DNA from: Branchiostoma lanceolatum
Lineage: Eukaryota > Chordata > Leptocardii > Amphioxiformes > Branchiostomatidae
Direction: 5' to 3'
Assembly: GCF_035083965.1 (NCBI RefSeq)
Contig: NC_089730.1
Span: 20,842,527 to 20,906,526 of the forward strand
Length of the DNA stretch: 64,000 bases
Shown: positions 21,385 through 33,400 of the stretch, piece after piece
How positions within the stretch are numbered: the first letter of the stretch is position 1
How the letters are laid out: each line of letters begins with the position of its first letter
Notes under the pieces: model-generated
The model's database searches: none
What the model was told of the DNA's origin: nothing
Seen by the model: the letters and a program-made list of their open reading frames with translations, nothing else
Program-made: the position numbers and the translations under genes

Positions 21385-23632
21385 ATGGATCCGGAGAAGG
21401 TGACAGGAGACATTGAGATCCCCGCTGACCAACAAAAACAGGGACTGGCTGGCAAGATGATGACTCTCAGCAGCCCAGGTAATTATAACCTTGGATATGT
21501 AGATTCTTCATTAAGTCCATTAGCTAACATACAATTACAAGATTTGTAAACAGACAATCTTCCTTTACATAAAACATGCAAACATCATAGCCTGACGAAA
21601 CGCTCTCCCAGTGTCCAGCCGGTGTCCGTAACCGCCTTTAACTCTTGGGTGGGGGTCAGTAACCTCCGGCTGAGAGCTTGTGTAAATACAGGCTAACAAA
21701 CATCAGACATACAAACTACATAAAAGTCATTAGTATTCAGTTTTTACTGATTTGGTGTCTACTTGCTCTTGCTGAATCCTTGACTAGCAGATTGAACAAT
21801 ATAACTTATAAGGCAAACTGTTCCATATAGATATGGACCTGAGTGTATACAAAAGTCTTTTCCATGACATTAGTTTTTGGTTTCAAAAGTCTGTATATGG
21901 TTTTGCGGTCATGACATGTCTTGTAACTGTGCTGGTGTGTTACGGGAGATAAACTTGGATTTAGAAAACTGCAAGAATCCTCTGAAACTGGGAGAAAGTG
22001 TTGATTTCTATTCGACACATGTACGCATCAAGCTTTCTAGTAACAATGTGCTGCCTGTTTGGTGGGGTTAGTTTTGTTCATGAACACATTTTCTCTGCTG
22101 AGATCATAAGTAGACAAAGTGGCTGTAGGGGAAAAATTGAAAATTGTGATCCATTTTTTGTTTTACTCATTGAAAAGATATCAAACACCAAATTGAACAT
22201 ATATGAACTTTCATGCTATTATAAGCTCAAACTTAATAAAAAACATCTCATTTTGTAATGATTGATTGACGAGGTTGTGATCTTCCCCCCAGCTGCCCGT
22301 GAGTGGCTAGAGAAGAGGCGGGGAAACATCCGACCGTGGGCGGAGTTCGTCGCCACCGCCAAGTTCCGTTCCCCAGCGAACCCCGCGGCGTGGGGCAAGC
22401 GCGTGATGAAGAATGTTGAGTTCTACCAGAGCAACTACCTGTTTGTGTTCCTGGGGCTCGTGGTGTGTATTTGGTTTGTTTGCTTGTTTTATTCAGATCT
22501 CCATTCGTGTACAGTTTTCACAAATTCTACGAAAACATGCTATTCTATATGTAACCGAATAAAACATATTCTTAGCCATGTGCCATGGATTCAGGTCCCG
22601 ACTTATAAGTCCACACCTGAACCTGAACCTCTGAACTTGAATCCGGATCTGAACCAGAAAATGTGTTTAGGTATGTAGCACTAAGGTGCTGTATGTTTTT
22701 TGCTCCCATACTTGTTTGTTTGAACCTTTGTTTATTCATGATAAGCTCAAATCGGCACACAAGCCGCTTTTCATTGAGGTCATGAGGGAAGAGGTAAGGG
22801 TCAGATACAATATAACAGAGATACACAGTCATTTGAGTCCTAATAACTCTATCAACATAATATTTATTACATATAGGTGTACTGCATCCTGACCAACCCT
22901 CTGTTACTGATCGCCATCGCCGCCTGCCTCGGGGCCTGCTACATCATCAAGCTACGCAGCGACGAGAAGAAACTCATGCTCATGGGAAAGTGGGTGTTGT
23001 TGTTTTTTTTGTTTAAATCTAAAACAGAATTCTTTACACATTAGATAGAAGAAACAGACACAACATGTGCTCAAGCTAAGTTGGAACATTTTATGATGTT
23101 TACCTTCAAAAATATAGAATGGTCTGGTCCAATGTAAGATGGGTCAATTGGGGTCATTCGGTTATGTATGTAATTAGTTATAAAACAGTACAGTGGCAGG
23201 GTGTGTACATGTAGTTTCTTTCCCTTGGTACAATGGGTCTCACAGTGCAGTTTTATGTCCCTCCGTGAATTCTCCTTGCCTGAGTGTGGCGGGTCTCACA
23301 GTGCAGTTTCCTTTGCCCTCAGGAAGCTTAGCGTGGCACAGCCGTACGGGGTGGTGGCGGTCACATCATGGGAAGGGTCTCACTCTGTAGTTTCTTTCCC
23401 TTGATACAAAGGGTCTCACAGTGCAGTTTCCTTCCTCCCCAGGGAGCTGAGTGTGGCGCAGCAGTACGGGGTCGTGGCTGTCGCGTCCTTCCCGCTGTTC
23501 TGGCTGGCGTCGGCGGGGACGACGGTGTTCTGGGTCATCGGGGCGTCGTTCTTCCTCATCATGCTGCACGCCTCGCTGCATGTGGAGGGAGGCGAGGACG
23601 AGACGGAACCCATGCTGGAGGAGATCGTGTAG
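21385..23632 (+). CDS. RABAC1: PRA1 family protein, RABAC1-like (complete, 4 exons)
   Basis: Exons 21385-21478, 22293-22462, 22877-22989 and 23443-23632 join in frame (567 bases, 188 residues). The protein opens MDPEKVTGDIEIPADQ and carries the PRA1 signature REWLEKRRGNIRPW and NVEFYQSNYLFVFLGLV. Two hydrophobic hairpins follow (YCILTNPLLLIAIAACLGAC; PLFWLASAGTTVFWVIGASF), and it ends in an acidic tail, EPMLEEIV. PRA1 proteins are four-segment membrane proteins of Golgi and endosomes that bind prenylated Rab GTPases and help release them from GDI. Length matches the vertebrate Rab acceptor 1 (about 185). Splice phases 1, 0 and 2 agree at each junction. Orthology to RABAC1 rather than another PRAF member is from sequence resemblance only. 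Confidence 0.88.
23230..23442 (+). repeat. Intronic tandem duplication with a partial copy of PRA1 exon 4
   Basis: The phrase GGGTCTCACAGTGCAGTTT recurs at about 23234, 23292 and 23410. At about 23320-23372 a CTCAG acceptor precedes a copy of the start of exon 4 that reads KLSVAQPYGVVAVTSW, then loses homology. It is a truncated pseudo-exon. Confidence 0.75.
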
Positions 23633-24542
23633 CCGTGGCAACGGTGTTGCCATAGCAATGGGACAGACATGATGACAACAGTGTAATTCTACAGAATAGA
23701 ACCTTTGAATTTGCATGGCTGTCCTTAATTCCTGTATCTAAATGTAAACTGGAGATAAAAAATTGTAGCCATGGCAACGGTGTTCTTATGGTGTTCCCAT
23801 GGCCATGCGACTGACATAATGATTGTACAACCATGACAACAGTTGCTGTAGTGACAGGCAGTCAGACTTCTGTTATGTATAACGACAAACAAATATGGAT
23901 TCTATCATTCCGTATTATAAGGTCTATCACCAATTCTTATTCATATATTTCAGCTTTGTAGGATATTTCTATGACTATACCAGCTATATTATCTGGTTAG
24001 TCAGAAAACTATTTGGATATAAAGTATTTATGCTACTGTAGGTACAGTTGCACCTTAGATGGTAAACTTAAGGTTTGATTGGGAATTCTGGAACCATCTC
24101 TTTGTATGTACTTAGAAGTAGGGGGTGTAGGTAAGGGATAGTTGGGAAAATTGTTACCAAAAAGGATCTAGCAAGTATATTTATCATATATATAAACATG
24201 AGAATTGTTTGTCCTTCCACACTTTCTTGCCATCGGTGCCTGTCAACTTTCATCTGTGCAATAGACCAAAACATTATTGGGAAAATATGATATATGTTTA
24301 GTTTTCTACCATCAGTAACCCTTTGTGTATAGACGGCCCATGTTTGTTGCAGTTTTGTGTTAGAGTTTGGAAGAGACAAAGTTGGGGAGCTGTATTAGTG
24401 TGAGTCATCTTAGATGTGGAAATATGTGTGCTAAAGATATAATTACTGTGCACCAAATTGTTGTCATTAAATGACACATACTGGTAATAATCAGAAATGT
24501 GTAGTAGTATCTAGTTTGTGATGTACAATCATGAGGATAGAA

Positions 24543-24548
24543 AATAAA
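24543..24548 (+). terminator. Candidate polyadenylation signal of the PRA1 gene
   Basis: The first AATAAA found downstream of the stop codon at 23632, implying a 3' UTR of about 0.9 kb. Confidence 0.4.
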
Positions 24549-24599
24549 TCATGAATGTGTGCACTATATGTGGCTTATGTTCTTCTTGGTATTAAACTG

Positions 24600-26800
24600 T
24601 AGGAATTTTTACAGTTGTCAAAAAATGGGCAGATAATTTTGAATCAAATTAAGGTCTACATTCAGCACAGAAACAAGAGACACGATACAGTCAGGACACT
24701 TCATATATTTCTACTGTCGGCAAAAGACATAAAATCTGCAACAAAACCATACAGCTCACAGGGCTTGCTATAGTTGGAAACTAGGTCCTCATTCCAAAAT
24801 ATAAAGTTTAAGTCCAAAATAGTCTCTTCTTTAGAAACAGAATACACATACAGTGTAAGTAGCCAACCAAACAACAGACAACAAAATGCCTAAAAACCTG
24901 TTGTTACAAAAAGGTGCTGAAACGCCTTCACTTAAAACTTAAGTTAAAAAATGTCAACACTCTATGCTTAAAAAAAGGGTTTAAATGCAAACAACTTAAA
25001 AGTCTTTGGTTCACAGCATTCCCTGCAAACGTGGCCAAAAAAGATAAAAAGCTGCATGAAAATTTGCTCCTGAATCCGAAACATGATCAGTTAAACTGAT
25101 TATCTCGCTTAAAGATTCAATCTAAAGATATTCATGATCTGCTCCATACACAATACTGTCATCCTGAAGACTCAAAGAACACTAACTTTATGTAAATGAA
25201 GGTAAAACATTCAGGTTAAATCATAAGATACAAGATTGACAACTGGCTAAAGTCTATAAAGAATCAAAGTTATCATAGCAGCATTTACAATACAGATGCC
25301 GAAACACAACACAACTTCATGAAAGTAATAACTACTGAAACTATTCAGCCCCACTCTTCAAGGATTAAGGCTTAACTTACAGCAGTGCAAAGGGCTCTGG
25401 AAAACAGCCCTAATATTGCTAGCTGTTAAAGACTTACTAGATTGAAACATAGGCTGTCAATTAATAAGTGGAAACAAATAGTATCGTATATAATAAATGA
25501 TTTTCTGCATTTTTTCTTGAAAATGTTTACAGCAAAATGAACTTATGTGCAAAAAATATACTTACAACACATTAGAATGAATACAGAACATGATACAGAA
25601 AATGTACTAATCTAGAGACACACTGCTTCTTGCAGCTTGACATAGCTATGGCTACCACCTTGCAACAAGTCTAAATGAGGTTATACAAATGTAATTTGAA
25701 ATCCTACGGAAATGCATAGTATAACGTTGGTTTCAAGTCGTACAATAAAAATTAACACGTTTTGTACCATGTCCCAAGTACCTTTTGTGCGTTCCTATAC
25801 AGAAAAAAAATCTATAACATAATAGAAATGTAACATTTCAGATGACATGGTTCTTCATTCTGGTTATTCTAAAGAAGCAAATTCTATCATCAAATCATCT
25901 TTGGCAATCTAGCTCATCTTTTGATATGTATCTAATAAAAATCGCATTATGCTTATGTATTGGTTGTCATGTACCAATTATTAAAACTTACAGTAAACTT
26001 GAATATCAAAATAAAACACAATTCGACAAAACCATCAATGATAAGTATCATTAACCAGTAAAGAAGGCTTTCATTTCAGCTTCCTCATTTGCATATTTTG
26101 GAGTGACCAATCACAATGCACTGTCTTCTCTTTAGCACAAATCCTGACCAATCATTTGCAAAGCAGTGCATAAGATGAGTTCATGAGATATCTACTTTGC
26201 TAATTAGCCTCTTTCCTATCAAGCTTTAATTTGTATACAAAATATATATTTGTATACTTTCTCTACCAAAGTTGCAAATAGATTCTATCAATATCTGGTC
26301 TGCTTTGCAAACTAGAAATGTTTGGTCCTATCAACTAGTAACTATCTATCTACCTGGCTCTGCCGAAATTGCAAAAATATCTTTGCTGTGTAAACTAGAA
26401 AAAATATTTACCTTGACTTTTAAGAATTCTACCTCAGCTTGCTGTTTTTGAGGTTAAAGTTGCACACTCATAGTTCAGTGCTCACTGGCTGTATAAAAAT
26501 CACATTACAAAGTGTGAACAGCTGCCTAGTGTCCAGTTACTGGAGGTACTAAGTCTACTGGTAGAATAAGTTGTAAGTTACAGGAAGGCATAGAATGTGC
26601 ATACAATACATAACAGTACTTAAAATTGTTGCATAGAGACAAGAGCTTAGCTCCATTTTGCTGTTTCAGCTAGCATCAAAGAAATGGAACACAGTGTCCT
26701 GGAAAGGATTCATTCTGTGTTGTCAGAAGTTTACCCTGGCTTTAACATTAACTCTGACTCATAATTTTGAAAGGCACCCCTTAAGTTCAGGCGACATGCC
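24600..26800. other. AT-rich region without recognised genes
   Basis: No long frame, domain or splice-consistent exon seen. It may contain the 3' UTR of the TRPM2-like gene (minus strand, stop at 27412) or be intergenic. Confidence 0.6.
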
Positions 26801-26804
26801 CTGG

Positions 26805-27411
26805 GAAGCTCTGTACTCAGAAGTAGGCGTTGAGTCTGGCTGGAAGGCTAGCTGTACTCAGAAGTAGGCGTTGAGCCTGGCTGGAAGGCTAGCTGTACTC
26901 AGAAGTAGGCGTTGAGCCTGGCTGGAAGGCTCTGTACTCAGAAGTAGGCGTTGAGTCTGGCTGGAAGGCTAGCTGTACTCAGAAGTAGGCGTTGAGCCTG
27001 GCTGGAAGGCTCTGTAGTCAGAAGTAGGCGTTGAGCCTGGCTGGAAGGCTAGCTGTACTCAGAAGTAGGCGTTGAGTCTGGCTGGACGGCTAGCTGTACT
27101 CAGAAGTAGGCGTTGAGTCTGGCTGGACGGCTCTGTAGTCAGAAGTAGGCGTTGAGTCTGGCTGGAAGGCTCTGTACTCAGAAGTAGGCGTTGAGTCTGG
27201 CTGGAAGGCTCTGTAGTCAGAAGTAGGCGTTGAGTCTGGCTGGAAGGCTCTGTACTCAGAAGTAGGCGTTGAGTCTGGCTGGAAGGCTCTGTACTCAGAA
27301 GTAGGCGTTGAGTCTGGCTGGAAGGCTCTGTAGTCAGAAGTAGGCGTTGAGTCTGGCTGGAAGGCTCTGTACTCAGAAGTAGGCGTTGAGTCTGGCTGGA
27401 AGGCTCTGTAC
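26805..27411 (-). repeat. 39/41-bp minisatellite derived from the TRPM2-like terminal exon
   Basis: About 15 units of GTACTCAGAAGTAGGCGTTGAGTCTGGCTGGAAGGCT type. The unit matches the end of the last TRPM2-like coding exon (27412-27440, codons for ARLNAYF and stop) with few changes, so the array grew from that exon end. Units of 41 bases carry an extra AG. Confidence 0.9.
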
Positions 27412-30400
27412 TCAAAAGTAGGCGTTAAGTCTGGCTGCTGCCTCCTGGATGACGGAAGCGTGGCTGGCGAACAGCTTCACGTGTCGGGACACCTCCTGCA
27501 ACCTGCTGCCGGCCTGCAGGGGGGAAATACAGGTGAAACAATAATTGTTATTTGTTCACCTCATAGTTCCTAGTGGCACATAGGTCAGCAAGGTTCCTTA
27601 GTGTTTCAGTAGCACTCAGGGTATATATTTGAGTAATGCTAGCCCCAACCCCATTTCATGTTCCTTATCCGAAAGACGGGTGCAGCCCCAACCATGATGC
27701 CCTGTCCCAGGGTTGAACTGGGGTCTCAAAGTTACCAACTGATTGGAACCAGGAACTCAACTGTGATGCTGCTACCAGTTGAGCTACAGGGACATTCCTA
27801 CAGGTGGAACACAGCAGGTGTACGTGTATATAAATTCCTTTTCTTGCCTTATAATATATACACTGTTAATGTTTGACATGCCAGTCCAAAGTCCATGGTT
27901 TCTGCAAAATCTAGATTCAAAAATGAGACAGTGATCTTTAAGTTTAGTCAAATGTTACAATGATTATCTTAGAGAGAGTAATGTAGACTATCAGGTATTG
28001 GACTTGCCGCAAATAAAATGACTTGTTTGCAATGTGTCAGTGTGAAGTGACCTGACATTGTTACATGCAGCTGAGGTTGTCCAAGTGAAAAATCAATACA
28101 GACTTTTCCACCGGCCGCATGGGGGTGTGTGTGGATAAGAATTTTTCTTTGTAATGAATATTTTAAGCAAGTTTGAAATATTCAGTCAAGTCAAAAGATG
28201 CTCTTAATTTTCTAAGGCATTGGAATGTAAGAACAGCTATCAAATGGGACAAATTAACAAGGTAGCAAAATCCCTATGATTGCCCCAAAGTCTCCCCTAT
28301 GTAGGTTTTCAAGTGGGACCTGTCGTCCAAACAGTAAGTTTTAATCAATATTTCCATAGATTATGCTAAGAAGGGCACTTGAACAGGTAAAATGTTGCAT
28401 CATTTTATGCTTAATTTGCATCTAGGAGAGAGAGTTGAATATAATCTAAGGCTAAAATGCAAATTGTCAAAAACGTTGGAACGTAAGTCATATTAAAACA
28501 AACATTTCTTGCCTTTGAAGAGTGAATAAGGCTTCTGTGAGCTAGTTATGGCACAAGAGCATAGCCACATGTGAACAAACCATAAAGGAGTGCTATATGA
28601 GAACATCAGAACATGTTCTACAATATGCAACTTAGACTGAAGGCTAAGTCCCTCCCATGGGGGACTACCCTCAGGCGCGCATGGGGGTGTGTATCACCAA
28701 GGTTTGATAAAACCCGCCTTGGTACTACTTGGTTGGGCTGGCATATTTGTATGTTGGCCTGTAAAACAGTATGTTTTACTAGTTGTCAGTCTAAGTTGCA
28801 TATTCAAAACAACCTTAATTCAAAGTCAATTTCCAAATACAAAGTTAACATCATGGTTATAAATATATGTATCTTAGTTATAAGTTAAGGGTGAAATTTC
28901 TGAAACCCTATATATTATCCACATTCAAATAGTCGTGATCACAGTCTCAGTTCTTGCTTATGCTTAAGTCAAGAGCTGTAACAAAATATACCCCAATATA
29001 AGTTCACTTGTCATTTGACTGAAATCATGTATTTTCATCATTATTTTGTTTTTCAACAAAATCTTTGTAAGCTTTTTAAGTTGTAAGCACTTGACTTGAT
29101 TTTTGTTCAAAATACCTTTTGAGCACAGTGCCACAGTGTACAATTCACAATTAAGTTTGATGGATTTTTGACATGTAACATTACAGTTCTGTTGGAACTA
29201 TGCAAGCTGTTAATATTTTTGGGAACCAACGTCACAGCCCAATGTTTTTGTTAGCTTATTCAACAGTAAATCAGGGGTGTTTCAATAGGACTATTCCATT
29301 ATCAAGGAAGAGAGAGCAAGAAGAATTAAATGCTTTTATAAAATGAAGTTTTGAAACATGACAAAAAGGTCATGTCATAGTATCTATCAAATTATCTGGT
29401 ATATAATGTTATAAAGCAGAATTTAGTGTAAACAAATATAATATATATTAAGGAGAAAAAATAAATACTTGGTGCATAAAGTTTTTTGGCTGTGTTGTCA
29501 GATGTTCCGAGTGGAATGTCCCACGTAAACATTTGATCAACGTCCTAATATATTATGTTAAGTAGTGCTTTTCAGCAGGTAGAAACTTAGGCCGTTGTAC
29601 AGTATATTGTGTAAAATTGGGGTGAATAAATGCAATTCATGCCTCAAGTTTAAGTGGGTGAATAAAAAACTCTTTCCCCAAATTGACTGAATGTGTCTCA
29701 GTTTCAAAAAGAGAACAACAGTCATCTATGAAGTTGTTATGGTACAGAAACATGGCCACAGGTGATCTTGGACACCTACTGATAGAGCGCATTGCTGACA
29801 ATTTCAGAACACAGTTAGGGTTAATGGCCATTATTGGGCCGTGTAGTAGATAGACCATCCCCTTGCTCACGTAAGGGGGTGGCGTGCCTCGGTGGCTGAG
29901 CCCCTCTCCAGGGGGGTCTCCCCAGGGTCCTGGGCTGGTTACCTGGTTAGGACTAGCAATAGTCGGAGTGCTAGCCTGTAAAACTGGGCTAGGCTTCCAC
30001 CTGCCAGGCCATGGGTTTAAACCAAGATTTTTTTTTGTTTTAAGTCCTGTATTTTCAGTATCGGGGCTTAAAACTAATTTTTGGAAATAGGTGCACTCAG
30101 GTGCACCACATAAAATAAAATGTAGAATGTCAGCAAACATACATGTAATTACAAAGTTTATTGCTACTGCCTCTCTTAAGAACTTCAATCTGTAATTCTA
30201 TAGCTAACTTCAAAATTGATACGAATCCAAAGTACAACAAAAAGATATATTGCTTTTTCTAGTAAATATATTCCGGTTTTCTACCTGCCAGGCCATGGGG
30301 ATGAACAAGAATATACAACTAAAGAAATTTCACTCAACACAACTTCAGTTTACAGTCTTCCTGGCCAGTAAGAATGGGCTACTAGCTAAGAGGTTTCTGT

Positions 30401-33400
30401 CTGTCAGGTCATGGGTTAAGCTGAGGCAAGATTCAGACACAGCTAACTGAAGAAAGTTTTACGTGCACAACTACACAACTTCAGTCTGGCCTGTACAATT
30501 GGGCTTTAAGGCTTACTAAATATATAACAATTACATAGCCAGCCTTCTTTCCAGCTATTGCCATGGGTTAAGACTCTGAACAAAGGTTTACAATTATAAG
30601 GAAATTTTACACAACACAGTAGCCTACCTGAGACTCAGTTTATATCAGGAAAACCATTCTATCACAGTGACCCCATTCACTCCGATCACTAGAAACCTAA
30701 TTCCATGACTGGCTATAAATAAAGAATTGTCTCTCTGCATTTCATCCTATAGAGTAGTCTGGAGTCCAGTCTTGTCATATAACTTCAGTCCACATCCAGG
30801 CTAGCATAATATAGCAACAAGGGTATTTTAGCCTAGGTTTGCATTTTCAAAAAACATAATATTTGCTTTTTTTTTCAACTTTTCCTTTTTCAACATATTG
30901 CTTTGTTTTAAAACTAATTCCCTTTTCCCATAATAGTATCTGATATGTCTTAAATATATGACATTGTGTTTCTGTCAAAATACAACTTTCTATATATCTG
31001 CAACACTGTTACCTCAGATGTAAGCAATGGGTTTACTGTGGATAAAATACCTTCCGTTCAGCGCACCAAACACCTATTTTGTTCATGTGTAGTGACCTTG
31101 CAATGTTTAACCTTCGCGTGACGTAAATAGACAGTAAGCATTGGACTATTCCATTTGAGAACAGGAGAGAGGGGGAATGAAATATTTTCTCCCCAAAGGA
31201 ATGTTATTCAACCAATGAAACTGATGTTATTAAAGCTCAGAAATACAACACAATAATAGGGAGGTGATTTCATTGAAAGTTCAACTAATGTTTTAGACTG
31301 TCTAACAATGTAGAGAGAGAAAATTTCCTACTTGCTTCTTTTTGAAGGTTGACATGTATGGGGACTATGGCCAGGTCTATGCAAATGTTTGACGTGTCTG
31401 CAAAATATGTTAAGCAGGGCTTCAGTCCAGGTAAGATGTTGTGTTTTTGAACTTTAAAGTCGTATGTAATATGGCTGAATGAAACTGTTGAAGGCTAAAA
31501 TTCAAGTCAACAAAGAAAGAAGTTATTGCTCCAACTCTGTTTAACATCCCTTGTCTTAATGACATAATGAAAAGCTTTTAAGCACACACTTAGGCACACC
31601 GAAATAGCCACAAGTGAACAAGTCAACCCCCACCATGGCGACCTGGCACTGCTATTTATACAGTACGCCAAACGCAATGCTTAACGTCTTCTGATGAGTC
31701 CCTTTCCAGGGGGGGCTGCGCTGCATCATCGGCGTGATGATGCAGGGTGTCGAAATCTGGTTGGGCTGGCCCAGTCTCACATGCTGGCCCTTAAAACCGG
31801 CTGGGCCCCTTAACCGGCCATTGGCTGAGGTTGAGCATTGCTTACAACTAAGGAAGTTTCACACCACACTCACATCATCATCATTCATCCGGATTACTCC
31901 GGTGAGATACAATCAATAAATAAATTTTTTCCAGTACGATCTGTCCTTAATTGAATTCATGGCGGATAATAATGCAGAACCTGTGATTCCGGTGTATCTT
32001 TACACTCTACATACCTTCACCTAATATTGACTAGGTCACATCAACTTCTAAAAGCCATTTCCCAACTTTAGGGGGCACCAAGCTGAAAGTCATCTAAAAT
32101 TGGGTGTGATTGCAAAGATGATGAGGGGATGTTATATGAAAAACTTACATGTACTTATAATTACTGCCCTTTATGCCACCAGACATCTGTATACCTGTAT
32201 CTGTATAGCCGGTGTAACCCCCCTTCGGCGTAACAGCTTGCAACATGCAGGGCAGCTTTTATGAAAAAATATGCAATTCAATGTTGAACTAGATGCAATA
32301 TGACATTGTGTAGTCTACTTACTCACGCCAGGATTGGACTTCAGAGCCACATGAGAAGCTGCCGAATCCAGAGTGCCACGGTGCACCATCATCTGAAAAG
32401 ATGGAAGGATGCCTACTACTTACGGTGACCATCTCCTCCTCCAGGAAGCCTTCCCCGCTCTCGTAGTGGAAGTGCCAGGCCTCCGTCTCGACCCACGCTC
32501 CGTCCGTGTTCCGTGGGTCGTCCACGTAACCCCGGTAGATCATGGCCGCTGAGAACGTCTCGATGGGGTCGTCCCGCTCCGAGGGAGGGCCGTCTCTTTC
32601 ATCCGCTGCGTACGCTTCAAACAGCTAAAATTCAAAACATCAGTGCATCACCATTGAGCAGATTCATCATATTTTCTCTTTTCAATTTTGTGTTCTACAT
32701 CATGATCAGAATCCATAAAAACTTTTTAATAACATCAATCTATGAATGACCATATTATCCGTATTTAACTCTAAATTAAGAGCATGCCAGTCAGTCAATC
32801 AATTACAATTGAAGCTATCAATGTCTATTTTCTTAATTCTGAACCTCTCGCATAAGCTCAGTATCTTATTAAGATGGCTGGGAACCAAAGAATTGAATTA
32901 GTGTTGCCTTATTGCAAAAAACTGAAACCATACATGTGAAGTGCCTGTGTGACCTTGACCCTCACCTGTTTGACCTTGCTCTCGTCCATGTGCCTGTCCA
33001 CCACTGCAGGTTGTTTCCCCAGTGCCTTGGTGCAAAACACTTGGTAGAGCACACTGTACTTACTCTCCAAACCTGCTGTCATCACCTGGACAAATCAATC
33101 AATCAATTACCTGACCAATCAATTAAACAATCATTCAGTCAGTCAGTCAACTGACAAAAAAGCAATCAATCAATCACAGACTGTTTGCCAAATGTCAGTT
33201 TTCCAGTTTTGTTGTGAAATTCTGATTTATGCAAAAGTAGCTATTATTATTAATATTAACTTTTATCCAATGCAAAAAATGTCCCATTCAACCCAAATTT
33301 ATCTCAATGGCAGCCACAGTGATTTGGCCAACTTACCCCAGGTATGGCCTACTCCTTGAAATCTGTCTCCTTTCAATTTCTAAGTTAACTATGCATGCAT

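Noticed and set aside
24914-25099. A 61-residue Lys-rich plus-strand frame
   Set aside because: Low complexity, no splice context, no recognisable domain.
26805-27411. CRISPR-like array
   Set aside because: Units abut without unique spacers and derive from an exon; the genome is eukaryotic.
27059-27415. A 118-residue minus-strand frame made of [13 protein letters not shown] repeats
   Set aside because: It is the minisatellite read in a frame different from the TRPM2-like terminal exon; no independent coding support.
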